A stretch of 64,000 nt of DNA from Streptomyces griseus (GCF_900460065.1 NZ_UAVD01000027.1:62001-126000); one strand, 5' to 3'. Positions 14,811 to 24,353 are shown, counted from the first letter of the stretch. The notes: generated by a model from the sequence alone, not told the origin. Translations and numbers: made by a program.

Positions 14811-17681
14811 TCACGCCCGGGGCGGAGGATGCGGTTCCGCCAGGGCGGCCTCGGCGCGGGCCGCGTGGCCCGAGGCGTGGCTCTTGGCCCGGGCCCGGTT
14901 CAGATGGCGCCCGGCGGTGACCAGGTCGCCGCGGAGCCGTGCCGCCTGTCCCAGCCCGACCTCGGCACGGATCTCGCCCACGCTGTGGGCGCGTTCGGCC
15001 GAGACCGACAGCGCGCGCTCGTACAGCTCCGTCGCCCGCTCGGCGCGACCGCCCGCCAGCGCGCTCCCGCCGAGCCGGATCAGCGCCTCGACGACCTCCG
15101 TCCACAGGCCGAGTTCCTCGGCCATCAGGAGACCTTCCCGGTGCAGCCGTTCCGCCCGTTCGCGGTCGCCCCCGCGCTCGGCGGCCAGCGCCAGGGCCCG
15201 GGTGGCCCGCAGCCGGCCCCAGCGGTCGCCGGCCTCCACGAACAGGGCGGCGCCCAGTTCCGCCGACGCGTCCCCGCCCGGTGCGTGACCCGCGAGCTCG
15301 ACGAGGGCCGCGGCCTCGCCCCAGCGGTCCCGGGCGGCGCGTGCCCCGGCCAGCCCCGCCTCCACCAGCCGCCGCCCATCGCCGTGGTGGCCGCCGCCGG
15401 TCAGCCCGGTGCCGACGAACCACTGCAACCGGGCCCTCAGCACCGGATCGCCGACGCCTTCGGTGGGGTCCCCGCCCGTCGGGGCCGCCTCCGCACCGGG
15501 CTCCGCCGTGCGCAGCTCGATACCGGCCAGCCAGGCCCGCGCCGCCGCGCGCGCCGCCGGGTCGGCCCCGCCCCCGGCGGCCAGCGCCGTCCGGAGCGAC
15601 CGGCGGGCCTCGGTGAGCCGGCCGCGCAGGAACCAGTACCACGCCTGGGCGTTCACCAGCCGTACCGCGTACGCGGCGGCGTCCCGGGTGACCGCGAGAT
15701 CCAGGGCGCGGCGCAGGTTGACGGTCTCCGCGTCCAGAACCTCCAGGCCGCGCCGCTGGTCCGGGCCGCGCAGCCGCTCGCTCTCCCGCTCGGCCAGCTC
15801 GGCGCAGTGGCGTACGAACCGCGCCTGCACGACGGTCTCCTCGGCCGCCTCCGCAAGCCGCTCGGCACCGTAGGCGGCCACGGATTCGAGCAGCCGGAAC
15901 CGGTCTCCCTCCCGGACCACCAGCGAGCGGTCCACCAGCCGGGACAACAGGTCGGGGATCCGTCCGGCGCCCAGCCCGGCGTCGGCGCAGACCGCCTGGG
16001 CGGACGCCATCACACAGCCGTCGGCGCACACGACCAGGCGGCGCAGCACGGCGCGCTCGTCCTCGGTGAGCAGCTGCCAGCTCCAGTCGAGCATGCCCCG
16101 CAGGGTCCGCTGGCGCTCCGGGAGCCCGCGCACCCGGACGTCGGGCCGGGCGAACCGGTCGTCCAGACGGGCGGCGAGCTCGTGCGGGCTGAGCGTCCGC
16201 AGCCGGGACGCCACGAGTTCCAGGGCCAGCGGAATGCCGTCCAGGCGACGGCAGACGGCGGCGACGGCCTCGGCGTTGTCCGCGTCGAGGACGAAGCCGG
16301 GCGCCGCCGCCGCGGCCCGTCGCACGAAGAGTTCGACGGCGCCCGCCTGGGCGATCGTCCGCGGATCGGTGGGGTCCGGCAGCGTCAGCGGCGGTACCGG
16401 ATGCACCACCTCGCCGGGGATGTCGAGGGGTTCCTGGCTGGTGAGCAGGAGGTGCGCCGCGGGAACGGCCGACAGCACGGCGCCCGCGAGCACGGCGACC
16501 GGCTCGACGAGGTGTTCGCAGTTGTCCAGCAGGACCAGCAACCGCCGGTCGGCCACGGCCCGGCACAGCCAGCCCACCAGGTCGTCCAGATCGGGCTCCG
16601 AGGCCGCGGTGTCGCACAACCCGAGTGTCGTGATGACCCGTTCGGCGATGTCGTCCGGGGTCGCCGTGGCTGCCAGGCCCGCCAGTTCGACCAGCCACAC
16701 ACCGTCGGCGAACCGGCCGGACGCGTCGCGCGCCGCGGCGACCGCCAGCCGGGTCTTCCCCACCCCGCCGAGGCCGGTGAGGGTGACGAGACGGGTGTCG
16801 CCGCCGGGGGCCAGCCGGGCCAGGAGCTGATCGGCCGCCTCGCGCCGGCCGATCAGCTCCGTCAGCGGGGCGGGCAGGTTGGTACGGGACGACGGCGATC
16901 CGACGGCGGGCGTGGCCAGCCGTGTCTCCTGGCGCAGGATCGCCTCGTGCAGCGCGGAGGCTTCCGGTCCGGGGGACGCCCCCAACTCCTCGGCGAGCCG
17001 CCGCCGCAGGTCCTGGAAGCTCCCCAGGGCGTCGCCCTGCCGCCCGGCCCGGTACAGGGCGCGCATATGGGTCGTGCGGAGCCGCTCGCGCAGCGGGTGG
17101 AGGTCCACGAGGGCCCCCAGCTCCGCCGCCAGGGCGGTGTGCTCGCCCCGGGAGAGACGCGCCTCGGCGTGCTCCTCGACGACGTTGAGCCGCAGCTCCT
17201 CCAGCCGGGTGATCTCACCGCGGGCGAACAGCGACTCGGCCACGTCGGCGTAGGCCGGGCCCCGCCACAACGCGAGTGCCCCGGCGAACAGTTCTGCCCG
17301 CACCGACGGCTCCCGGTGGGCGCGGGCGCGCTCGGCCAGCTCCTGGAACTCCAGGGCGTCGACGCTGTCGACCACGCTGTTCCCGTCGCGCCCGTCGCGC
17401 CCGTCGTCCGCGAGCAGCAGCCGGTAGCCGGCGGGCTCGCGGACCACCCGCTCCCGGCCCAGTACCCGGCGCAGCTGGGACACCTTGGTCTGCAGGGTGT
17501 TCGCCGAGTCGCCCGGCGGGCAGCTCGGCCAGAGGTCGTCGATCAGGCGGTCCGCCGGCACCGGTCCGCCGCCGTGGACGAGCAGGTTCGCCAGCAGGGC
17601 GCGGACCTTCGCTTCGGGAACCCTGACCGGCCGGCCCTCGGCGTCCCAGACGGCCAGTGGGCCGAGCACCCCGTAACGCAT
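14811..17681 (-). CDS. AfsR/SARP family regulator (BTAD + NB-ARC ATPase + TPR-like)
   Basis: A 956-residue regulator: OmpR-like winged helix at the N-terminus (MRYGVLGPLAVWDAEGRPV; LRRVLGRERVV), a bacterial transcriptional activation domain to about residue 250, an NB-ARC-type NTPase (P-loop TLTGLGGVGKTRLA about 290; Walker B LLVLLDNCEHL; GIPLALELVASRL), and a helical repeat C-terminus. SARPs bind direct repeats and activate secondary metabolism or export genes. It is divergent from a DHA2 exporter across 126 bases, which is the obvious target. Confidence 0.9.
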   Translation of the reverse strand: MRYGVLGPLAVWDAEGRPVRVPEAKVRALLANLLVHGGGPVPADRLIDDLWPSCPPGDSANTLQTKVSQLRRVLGRERVVREPAGYRLLLADDGRDGRDGNSVVDSVDALEFQELAERARAHREPSVRAELFAGALALWRGPAYADVAESLFARGEITRLEELRLNVVEEHAEARLSRGEHTALAAELGALVDLHPLRERLRTTHMRALYRAGRQGDALGSFQDLRRRLAEELGASPGPEASALHEAILRQETRLATPAVGSPSSRTNLPAPLTELIGRREAADQLLARLAPGGDTRLVTLTGLGGVGKTRLAVAAARDASGRFADGVWLVELAGLAATATPDDIAERVITTLGLCDTAASEPDLDDLVGWLCRAVADRRLLVLLDNCEHLVEPVAVLAGAVLSAVPAAHLLLTSQEPLDIPGEVVHPVPPLTLPDPTDPRTIAQAGAVELFVRRAAAAAPGFVLDADNAEAVAAVCRRLDGIPLALELVASRLRTLSPHELAARLDDRFARPDVRVRGLPERQRTLRGMLDWSWQLLTEDERAVLRRLVVCADGCVMASAQAVCADAGLGAGRIPDLLSRLVDRSLVVREGDRFRLLESVAAYGAERLAEAAEETVVQARFVRHCAELAERESERLRGPDQRRGLEVLDAETVNLRRALDLAVTRDAAAYAVRLVNAQAWYWFLRGRLTEARRSLRTALAAGGGADPAARAAARAWLAGIELRTAEPGAEAAPTGGDPTEGVGDPVLRARLQWFVGTGLTGGGHHGDGRRLVEAGLAGARAARDRWGEAAALVELAGHAPGGDASAELGAALFVEAGDRWGRLRATRALALAAERGGDRERAERLHREGLLMAEELGLWTEVVEALIRLGGSALAGGRAERATELYERALSVSAERAHSVGEIRAEVGLGQAARLRGDLVTAGRHLNRARAKSHASGHAARAEAALAEPHPPPRA

Positions 17682-17807
17682 GGCCGGAGTCTAGGCCCTC
17701 GCGCCGGACCGGACGGGGCCCGGCGCCGGAGGACCGTCAGGAAACCGTGCGCGGGGGGCGGCACGGTGGCGCGTGCACGTTGCCGGACGCGAGACGCAGG
17801 GAGAGCC

Positions 17808-19415
17808 ATGAGGACGACGACCGTAGGCGGAGCGGGTGCCCGGGAGTGGGGAGGGCTGGCCGTCCTGGCGTTGCCCACCGTGCTGCTGGGCCTGGACGTC
17901 ACCGTGCTGTACCTGGCCCTCCCCTCGCTGGCGGAGGAGCTGCGGCCGTCCGGCACCCAGGAGTTGTGGATCATGGACGCCTACGGCTTCCTGATCGCCG
18001 GTTTCCTGCTCACCATGGGCACGCTGGGGGACCGGATCGGCCGCCGCAGGCTGCTGATGATCGGTGCAGCGGCCTTCGGGGCCGTCTCGGTGCTGGCGGC
18101 CTGGTCCACCAGCGCCGAGCTGCTCATCGTCGCGCGGGCGGCCCTGGGGATCGCCGGGGCGACCCTGATGCCGTCCACGCTGGCCCTGATCAGCAACATG
18201 TTCGCCGATCAGCGGCAGCGCTCCCTGGCCATCGGGGTCTGGGCGACGAGCTTCGCGCTCGGCATGGCGCTCGGGCCGGTGGTCGGCGGCGCGCTGCTGG
18301 ACCACTTCTGGTGGGGTTCGGTGTTCCTCCTCGCGGTTCCCGTCGCGATCGTGCTGCTGGTCGCCGCTCCGGTCCTCATCCCCGAGTACCGGGCGCCGCG
18401 GAGCGGCCCGTTCGACCTGCCCGGCGTCGCGCTGTCGCTGGCCGCGATCCTGCCGGTGGTCTACGCGGTGAAGCGGTTCGCCGAGGACGGCCCCGGCGGA
18501 CCCGCCCTCGTCGCCGCGGTGATCGGCGTCGTCTTCGCCGTGCTGTTCGTCCGGCGCCAGGCCGGGCTGGCGAACCCGCTGCTGGACGTGCGCCTCTTCG
18601 CCGACCGTACGTTCAGCGCCGCGCTGAGCGTGCTGCTCGTGGGCCTCGTCGGCGTCGGCGGCTCGATGCTGCTGATCACCCAGCAGCTCCAGTTCGTCGA
18701 GGGGCTGCCCCCCGTCGAGGCGGGCCTGTGGATGGGGCCGCCGGCCCTGCTGATGTTCCTGGCGGCGATCGGGTCGCCCCTGGTGGCCCGCCGGGTGCCG
18801 CCGGGCATCGTGGTGGCGGCCACCCTGGCGCTGTCCACGGCCGGTTACGTGCTGCTCGCCCTGGTGGACGCCTCGGACGGCCTCGCCCTGATGGTGATCG
18901 GTTTCGGCCTCGTCTACCTCGGGCTCGGGGCGATCGCGGCCCTGGGCACGGACCTGGTGGTCGGCGCCGCGCCGGCGGAGAAGGCGGGCTCGGCCTCGGC
19001 GATGTCGGAGACCGTGCAGGAGCTCGGCCTCGCGCTGGGTGTGGCGGTGCTGGGGAGTCTGGCCACCGCGGTCTACCGCGACCGGATCGACGACGCGATG
19101 CCCGCAGGTGTCCCGCCCGAGGTGGCCGAGGTGGCGGGCGACAGCCTCGCGGGCGCGGTCTCCTCGGCACAGCGGATGCCGGACGGCTGGCTCGACCACG
19201 CCAGGGAAGCGGCCACCTCCGGGATGAACACCGCGATGATCGTCGCCGCGGTCTGCACCCTGCTGCTCTCGTTCGTGTCCGCCGTCGTGCTGCGGCGGGT
19301 GGGCGTCATCGGCGGGACCGCCCCGGAGCCTGAGGGCCGGGCCCCGGAGCCCGACCGGAACGCCCGGGGGGCCGACGGGGATGACCCGGCGGAAACGGCC
19401 CTGTCGGGCGGCTGA
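17808..19415 (+). CDS. MFS transporter, DHA2 (EmrB/QacA) drug-efflux type
   Basis: The ATG follows AGGGAG. The 535-residue protein has about 14 membrane segments and the family landmarks LLGLDVTVLYLALPSLAEEL, WIMDAYGFLIAGFLLTMG, LGDRIGRRRLL and GPVVGGALLDHFWWGSVFL. DHA2 members export drugs, dyes or natural products using proton motive force. The polar C-terminal tail is cytoplasmic. Its promoter shares the intergenic region with the large SARP gene, so regulated efflux is likely. Confidence 0.9.
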   Translation: MRTTTVGGAGAREWGGLAVLALPTVLLGLDVTVLYLALPSLAEELRPSGTQELWIMDAYGFLIAGFLLTMGTLGDRIGRRRLLMIGAAAFGAVSVLAAWSTSAELLIVARAALGIAGATLMPSTLALISNMFADQRQRSLAIGVWATSFALGMALGPVVGGALLDHFWWGSVFLLAVPVAIVLLVAAPVLIPEYRAPRSGPFDLPGVALSLAAILPVVYAVKRFAEDGPGGPALVAAVIGVVFAVLFVRRQAGLANPLLDVRLFADRTFSAALSVLLVGLVGVGGSMLLITQQLQFVEGLPPVEAGLWMGPPALLMFLAAIGSPLVARRVPPGIVVAATLALSTAGYVLLALVDASDGLALMVIGFGLVYLGLGAIAALGTDLVVGAAPAEKAGSASAMSETVQELGLALGVAVLGSLATAVYRDRIDDAMPAGVPPEVAEVAGDSLAGAVSSAQRMPDGWLDHAREAATSGMNTAMIVAAVCTLLLSFVSAVVLRRVGVIGGTAPEPEGRAPEPDRNARGADGDDPAETALSGG

Positions 19416-19475
19416 CGGGCAGGCACCCCCACGGCCGACGGCGCGCAGCCTCGTGGCAACCCGGCCCCGGGGCGT

Positions 19476-19556
19476 CGGCGCGACCGGGTCTCCGCGCGAC
19501 CGGGTCTCCGCGCGACCGGGCCTCGGCGCGGACCGGGTTTCGGCGCGACCGGGCCC
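19476..19556. repeat. five tandem 16-17-bp repeats (consensus CSGCGCGACCGGGTCT)
   Basis: Units start at 19476, 19492, 19508, 19524 (17 bp) and 19541, each with the core GCG(G)ACCGGG. They fill the gap between two converging genes (DHA2 exporter and flavin monooxygenase), so they do not encode protein. The regular phase suggests slippage-generated DNA or a structured 3' end. Confidence 0.7.
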
Positions 19557-19563
19557 CGGGGCG

Positions 19564-20754
19564 TCAGCGCGACGCCCTGGCCACCCGCTTCGCGATCTTC
19601 TCCGCGTCCAGGGCCATTTCGCGGAGCATTCCGCTGATCGGGTTGGTGAAGCCGGTGAAGTGGAGCCCCGGGGCCCCCTTCGGTGAGCGTCCGCCGTGGG
19701 CGACCGGGCGGCCCCGCCCGTCCAGGACGTCCAGGTGGCCGAGCAGCGGCTCCAGCGCGCGGTCGTAGCCGGTGGCGGCGATGACGGCGTCCGGGGTGAG
19801 GCGGGTGCCGTCGGCCAGGACCACCGTGTCCTTGTCGAAGGAGGCGACCGTCGGCACCGGCGTGACCGCGCCGGACCTGACCGCGTCGATCAACCCCACG
19901 TCCTGGACCGGGATGGCGCCCTGGCGGACCCGGGAGTACAGGCCGGTGTCGGGGCGGGGGAGGCCCTGGGCGGCCAGGTCGGGTACGGCTATCCGGCTCA
20001 TCACGGCTCCCGCGCGGTCGACGAGCCGCACCGGGAGGCGGCGGACCAGGATGCCGGTGGCCTGGGCCGGCCAGCCCGCGGTGGAGCGGCGGACGATGTG
20101 CGGGACCGTCCGGACCGCGATGCGCACCCGGGACGCGCCGCCCTCCGCGAGGTCCGCGGCGATCTCCGCGCCCGTGTTGCCGATGCCGACGACCAGGACG
20201 TCCTTGCCGGCGTACGGGGCCGGGTTCCGGTACGCCGCCGCGTGCAGCAGCTCGCCCGTGAACGTGTCGCGGCCCGGCCAGTCGGGGATGCGCGGGGTGT
20301 GGTTGAAGCCGGTCGCGACGACGACCGCGCGGCCCCGCAGGACCCGCCCGCCCGTCGCCGTGAGCTGCCAGTCGCCGGAGCCGTCGGGGGCCCGGTCGAC
20401 CCTCGTCACCTCGACGCCGGTGACCACTTCCAGCCCGTGGTGCTCGGTGTACTTCTCCAGGTACCGCACCACGTCGTCCCGGCCCACCCAGCGCCCGAAC
20501 CCGCGGGGCATGCGCAGCCCCGGCAGCGCCGACCAGCGGCGGGTGGTGTGCAGGTGCAGCCGGTCGTAGTGGCCGCGCCAGGAGGCGCCGACCCGGCCCG
20601 ACTTCTCCAGGACCACGGCCCGTACGCCCCGGGTGCGCAGCGCGGCGGCGGCGGCGAGGCCTCCGGGACCGCCGCCGATCACATAGACGGGACGGTCGTC
20701 CGTACGGTCGGTGAGGGCGGCGGCAATGCCGGTGGGGGACGGGCTGTTGGGCAT
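19564..20754 (-). CDS. flavin-dependent monooxygenase / FAD-NAD(P)-binding oxidoreductase
   Basis: The 396-residue product has an FAD motif VIGGGPGGLAAAAAL (about 24-38), RVGASWRGHYDRLHLHT (typical of YUC-like and related FMOs), an NADPH motif VVGIGNTGAEIAADL (about 180) and AATGYDRAL near the C-terminus. It probably hydroxylates a small organic substrate in the cytoplasm. It is not preceded by the regulon palindrome; DoxX on the opposite strand is. Confidence 0.8.
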   Translation of the reverse strand: MPNSPSPTGIAAALTDRTDDRPVYVIGGGPGGLAAAAALRTRGVRAVVLEKSGRVGASWRGHYDRLHLHTTRRWSALPGLRMPRGFGRWVGRDDVVRYLEKYTEHHGLEVVTGVEVTRVDRAPDGSGDWQLTATGGRVLRGRAVVVATGFNHTPRIPDWPGRDTFTGELLHAAAYRNPAPYAGKDVLVVGIGNTGAEIAADLAEGGASRVRIAVRTVPHIVRRSTAGWPAQATGILVRRLPVRLVDRAGAVMSRIAVPDLAAQGLPRPDTGLYSRVRQGAIPVQDVGLIDAVRSGAVTPVPTVASFDKDTVVLADGTRLTPDAVIAATGYDRALEPLLGHLDVLDGRGRPVAHGGRSPKGAPGLHFTGFTNPISGMLREMALDAEKIAKRVARASR

Positions 20755-20922
20755 GGTTCGGAGCGTAATCGCCTGCTCTGTTGATGGGTCTCGGTCAAGA
20801 GGGAAATCGATTGCGAATTGATCACGGGCGGGGCCGGGGCGGTCCGGGCCGCCGCCGGAGCCTCGGCGGGGAGCGGCCGAAGCGCGCCCACCCCCTTGCG
20901 CCGGTGGCCCGTGTCCGGTGAA

Positions 20923-20937
20923 CTGACGTACCGTCAG
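20923..20937. promoter_or_regulatory. regulon operator 4: CTGACG-TAC-CGTCAG
   Basis: A perfect 15-bp palindrome ending 21 bases before the ATG of the DoxX-like gene. It lies about 170 bases from the divergent monooxygenase start, so it most likely serves the DoxX/OB-fold operon. Confidence 0.75.
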
Positions 20938-20958
20938 AAACACTTCCCCGGAGGCCCG

Positions 20959-21411
20959 ATGCAGACGATCTGGCTCAGCGGTGCGGAATGGCTCGCCGTC
21001 CTGCGCATAGGCCTCGGCCTGTGGTGGCTGGAGAGCTGGCGGCACAAGGACAAGAAGGGCTGGTTCCAGCGCGGCACGGGCATCGCCTGGGCGGCGGACG
21101 TCGCGGGCAAGCACCGCTGGGGCGTGGTGCGCACCGGCTTCCGGCGGGTCGTCGAACCGCGCCCGAAGGCGATGGCGTACCTCGTCGTCAACGCGGAACT
21201 GGCCCTCGGCCTGGGCCTGGTGGTCGGATTCCTGACCCCCGTCGCCCTGGTCGCCGGGCTGCTCCTCAACCTGCTCTACCTGGTCCTGATGATCCACGAC
21301 TGGGCCGAGCAGGGGCAGAACGCGATGATGGCGCTGATCTCGCTGGTCGCCCTGGTCGCGATGGCGTGGCAGACCTGGTCGCTGGACGCGGCGCTCGGAC
21401 TGTTCCGGTGA
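20959..21411 (+). CDS. DoxX-like membrane protein
   Basis: The ATG follows GGAGG. The 150-residue protein has four hydrophobic segments (about residues 9-20, 73-95, 96-113, 122-140), with WLAVLRIGLGLWWLESWRHK and LGLGLVVGFLTPVALVAGLLLNL as DoxX-type features. DoxX proteins are membrane partners of oxidoreductases with ill-defined roles. The stop overlaps the next gene by 4 bases, and operator 4 precedes it, linking a membrane component to the acyl-CoA regulon. Confidence 0.75.
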   Translation: MQTIWLSGAEWLAVLRIGLGLWWLESWRHKDKKGWFQRGTGIAWAADVAGKHRWGVVRTGFRRVVEPRPKAMAYLVVNAELALGLGLVVGFLTPVALVAGLLLNLLYLVLMIHDWAEQGQNAMMALISLVALVAMAWQTWSLDAALGLFR

Positions 21412-21839
21412 GCGTCGACCGGGCGGCGGCCCCGCGCTTCGACCTTCCCGAGCCGGACGCCCTCACCCGCCCCTACTGGGACGCCGCGGCCGAGGGGCTG
21501 CTGCTCCTGCGCCGCTGCGGCGGTTGCGGGCGGGCCCATCACTACCCGCGCGAGTTCTGCCCGTACTGCTGGAGCGAGAACGTCGGCTGGGAGCGGGCGA
21601 GCGGGGCGGCGACCCTCTACACCTGGTCCGTCGTCCACCGCAACGACCTGCCGCCCTTCGGCTCCCGGGTCCCGTACGTCGCGGCCGTCGTCGACCTCGC
21701 CGAGGGTCCCCGGATGATGACGGAGGTCGTGGAGTGCGCGCCCGACGCTCTGCGGGTCGGGATGGGGCTGACGGTCGCGTTCCGGGGCGGCGAGGAGGCG
21801 GGCGGGACGGCGGTGCCGGTCTTCCGGCCGCGCGGCTGA
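21408..21839 (+). CDS. Zn-ribbon OB-fold protein (DUF35/ChsH2-like)
   Basis: The GTG overlaps the DoxX stop (GTGA). The 143-residue protein has an N-terminal helix, a rubredoxin-like zinc ribbon with Cys37, Cys40, Cys51 and Cys54 (CGGC, CPYC) and an OB fold (LYTWSVVHRNDLPPFG onward). DUF35 proteins are CoA-intermediate channelling partners of thiolase-like enzymes; in steroid side-chain degradation they are required by retro-aldolases. The likely partner is one of the two thiolase-like proteins in this window. Confidence 0.85.
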   Translation: MSVDRAAAPRFDLPEPDALTRPYWDAAAEGLLLLRRCGGCGRAHHYPREFCPYCWSENVGWERASGAATLYTWSVVHRNDLPPFGSRVPYVAAVVDLAEGPRMMTEVVECAPDALRVGMGLTVAFRGGEEAGGTAVPVFRPRG

Positions 21840-21912
21840 CCTGCGGGAGCCGCACGGTCACGGCCCTGGCCCCACACACACCGGTCACGGCCCTGCCGCC
21901 CCCCCACACCGG

Positions 21913-22497
21913 TCACAGCCCGGGCGCCCCCCACACCGGGAACCACCGGGACAGGTCCTTCTCCACCCGGAGGTCGTCCCCGAGGACGCCCCGCACCTGG
22001 AGCTCCAGCTGGTTGTCCCGCTTCTCGGCGCCGCCGGGCAGCGGGGCGAACGGGTAGAACGTGCCGCGTTTGTAGAGGTAGACCAGCGCCAGCGCACGCC
22101 CCTCGGCATCCCGGAAGCCGATCAGGGAGCACAGCAGATGCGGGCCGAAGCCGCCGTCCTGGAGCAGGGTGTTGACCGCGTGCAGGTCGTTGACCAGTGC
22201 GGCGGAGTCGTCGGCCGGTTGGGTGGCCAGCAGCCAGGTGTAGCCGTACGCGTCCCGGCTGAACTCCACCGGGACGCCGCCGCGCTCCGTGTCCGCGTCC
22301 AGCAGTTCGCGCACGTCCTCCTGGAGCCGGGCGAAGCCGCCGCCCTCCACGCCCGCGAAGCAGACCGAGCCCAGACCGGTCGGGGTGAAGCCGGTGGCGG
22401 CCTGGAGGGTGAGGGCGGCCGAGGGGACGGCGAAAAGCTGGTCGAGGTCGGGGCGGACCGGTTTGCTGCGGCCGAGGATCGCGTCGAACAGGCCCAC
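21913..22497 (-). CDS. pspAB: PspA-associated protein PspAB
   Basis: The 194-residue protein begins MGLFDAILGRSKPVRPDLDQLFAVPSAAL in the manner of actinobacterial PspAB (conserved pieces: LFAVPSAALTLQ, YGYTWLLA, LYKRGTFYPFAP). PspAB is coupled to HtpX, which is encoded 21 bases upstream on the same strand, and the pair belongs to membrane stress responses. The biochemical role is unknown. The identification rests on overall pattern plus synteny. Confidence 0.8.
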   Translation of the reverse strand: MGLFDAILGRSKPVRPDLDQLFAVPSAALTLQAATGFTPTGLGSVCFAGVEGGGFARLQEDVRELLDADTERGGVPVEFSRDAYGYTWLLATQPADDSAALVNDLHAVNTLLQDGGFGPHLLCSLIGFRDAEGRALALVYLYKRGTFYPFAPLPGGAEKRDNQLELQVRGVLGDDLRVEKDLSRWFPVWGAPGL

Positions 22498-22518
22498 GGG
22501 CGTAACTCCTCGAAGGAC

Positions 22519-23427
22519 TCAGCGGGACAGGTCGGTGGAGATGCGGGACAGCTGGTCCAGGCGCTGCTCCAGCGTCGGGTGCGAGGAGAACAGCCGGCCC
22601 AGGGACTCCTTCGCGGAGAACGCGGGCATGAAGTAGAACGCGTTGTACGGCTCCGCCTTCCGCAGGTCCTCCGTCGGGATGCGGGCCATCTGCCCGCTGA
22701 CCTTCGTCAGGGCCGAGGCGAGCGCGGAGGGCCGGCCGGTGAGCAGCGCGGCGGCCCGGTCGGCGGACAGCTCGCGGTAGCGGGAGAGCAGCCGGGTCAG
22801 CAGGAAGCTGATCGCGTACACGACGGCGCTGATCAGCGGGATCAGCAGCAGCAGGATGCCCGCGGGGTCGTTGCCGGGCCTGCTGCGGGCGAAGCCGCCC
22901 CACAGGGCTATCCGGGTCATGACGCCCGCCAGCACCCCGAGGAACGAGGCGATCGTCATGACGGCCACGTCCCGGTGGGCGACGTGCGACATCTCGTGGG
23001 CGAGGACGCCCTCCAGCTCCTCCGGCTCCAGTCTGCGCAGCAGGCCCGTCGTCGCGCAGACCAGGGCGGTCTTCTCGCTCCGCCCGGTGGCGAACGCGTT
23101 CGGCACGTCGCTCTCGGCGATGGCCACCTTGGGCTTGGGCATGTCCGCCAGCGCGCAGATCCGGTCGATGGTGCCGTGCAGCTCGGGAGCCTGCTCGGGG
23201 GTGACCTCGCGGGCCCCCATGCCGTACGCGGCGATGCGGTCGCTGAACCAGAACTGGGCGATGAACAGACCGCCCGTGATGACCAGGATGATCGGCCAGG
23301 AGCCCCGCAGGGCCGCGAGGAGCACGCCCACGAAGACGACGTAGAGCAGACCGATCAGGAACATGGTGGTGACCATGCGGCCGGTCAGACCCCGGTCGGG
23401 GGCGTAGCGCGAACGGGCTCGTGGCAT
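22519..23427 (-). CDS. htpX: zinc metalloprotease HtpX
   Basis: The ATG follows GGGAGG. The 302-residue membrane protease has two N-terminal transmembrane helices (about 20-65), the zinc site LAHEMSHVAHRD (HExxH), a further pair of helices and the third-ligand region SRYRELSADRAAALLTG. HtpX degrades damaged membrane proteins on the cytoplasmic side. It forms an operon with pspAB. Confidence 0.95.
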   Translation of the reverse strand: MPRARSRYAPDRGLTGRMVTTMFLIGLLYVVFVGVLLAALRGSWPIILVITGGLFIAQFWFSDRIAAYGMGAREVTPEQAPELHGTIDRICALADMPKPKVAIAESDVPNAFATGRSEKTALVCATTGLLRRLEPEELEGVLAHEMSHVAHRDVAVMTIASFLGVLAGVMTRIALWGGFARSRPGNDPAGILLLLIPLISAVVYAISFLLTRLLSRYRELSADRAAALLTGRPSALASALTKVSGQMARIPTEDLRKAEPYNAFYFMPAFSAKESLGRLFSSHPTLEQRLDQLSRISTDLSR

Positions 23428-23581
23428 CGGTGCCTCCCAACAGCTCACCTCTCACCTGACTCCCATAGTGCCCCTTCGCGATCAGAACCGGATAAAGGTG
23501 CTGTCTGCACCTGTTCGGGGCGGAACAGCCCGGGACCGCCCGCTCCCCGCACCGGAGCGGCCCGGGGGCCGTTCGCGCGGG

Positions 23582-24277
23582 TCACGGCCAGAGCAGCTCG
23601 CGCGTCCAGTCGCCCCCCGCCCGGAGGCGGTAGCGCAGCCGGACGTGCCGGCGGCGGGCGTCGCCCTGGAAGAACTCGACCTCGGCCGGCTCGACCACGT
23701 ACCGGGTCCAGGTCGGCGCCTCCGTGTCCGGTTCCGCCCGCGCCCGGTCCCAGGCCGCGTCCGCCGCCCGGTGCAGCTCCGCCACGGATCCCACGACCTC
23801 GCTCTGCGCCCCGGTCAGCGCGGCGGCGAGCGCCCCGGTGGACCGCGCGTGCAGGTCGGCGTGGCTCTCGGCGGGCGTGCAGCGGGCGACGGGGCCCCGG
23901 ACCCGTACCTGCCGGCCCTGCGCGGGCCAGTAGAAGCCGAGGGCGGCGTGCGGGCGGGCGGCGAGCTGGCGGCCCTTGGCGCTGGTGGCGTGGGTGGCGA
24001 AGTGCCAGCCCCGCTCGTCCGCCTCGTGCAGCAGCAGCGTGCGCACGTCGGGGAGGCCCTCGGCGTCGGCGGTGGCCAGCGACATCGCGTGCGGCTCCGG
24101 CTGCCCCGCCGCCACGGCCTCGGCGAACCAGGTCCGAAAGAGGGGGAGGGGGCCGGGCGGGACGGCCGCCGGGTCGAAGGAGGGCAGCTCGGTGTCCCAG
24201 ACGCGCTGCGCGTGCAGGAGGTCCTGGAAGGCGGGAGTGGCGGGGGACGGGGGTGGAGCTGCGCTGTCGTCGGTCAT
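23582..24277 (-). CDS. pyridoxamine 5'-phosphate oxidase family protein
   Basis: A 231-residue PNPOx-like split-barrel protein: EPHAMSLATADAEGLPDVRTLLLH (split here as EPHAMSLATADAEG and PDVRTLLLH), FATHATSAKGRQLAARP and QVRVRGPVARC are the FMN-site strands, and the C-terminus WTRELLWP matches the PdxH tail. It may oxidise PNP/PMP or another substrate with FMN. The ATG at 24277 has no clear ribosome site; a GTG at 24295 is an alternative. Confidence 0.8.
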   Translation of the reverse strand: MTDDSAAPPPSPATPAFQDLLHAQRVWDTELPSFDPAAVPPGPLPLFRTWFAEAVAAGQPEPHAMSLATADAEGLPDVRTLLLHEADERGWHFATHATSAKGRQLAARPHAALGFYWPAQGRQVRVRGPVARCTPAESHADLHARSTGALAAALTGAQSEVVGSVAELHRAADAAWDRARAEPDTEAPTWTRYVVEPAEVEFFQGDARRRHVRLRYRLRAGGDWTRELLWP

Positions 24278-24353
24278 GGGGCCATTGGACCGCACGGGGC
24301 CGCAGAGCGTGCCCGCCGTCGTCGGGAAGGGCCGGGCGGCCGGGTCCGGCCTC

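Noticed and set aside
14829..17807. Upstream extension of the DHA2 exporter frame through the antisense of the SARP gene
   Set aside because: The exporter begins at the ATG at 17808 with AGGGAG; the extension is only the open complementary frame of the SARP gene.
17808..21411. SARP, DHA2 exporter and flavin monooxygenase as a natural-product gene cluster
   Set aside because: No scaffold-forming synthase, NRPS, PKS, terpene or RiPP enzymes are nearby, so a biosynthetic cluster cannot be supported.
21841..21930. CACACCGGTCAC-type short direct repeats as a CRISPR-like array
   Set aside because: Only two good copies with irregular spacing, partly within the pspAB 3' end; no cas genes anywhere in the window.
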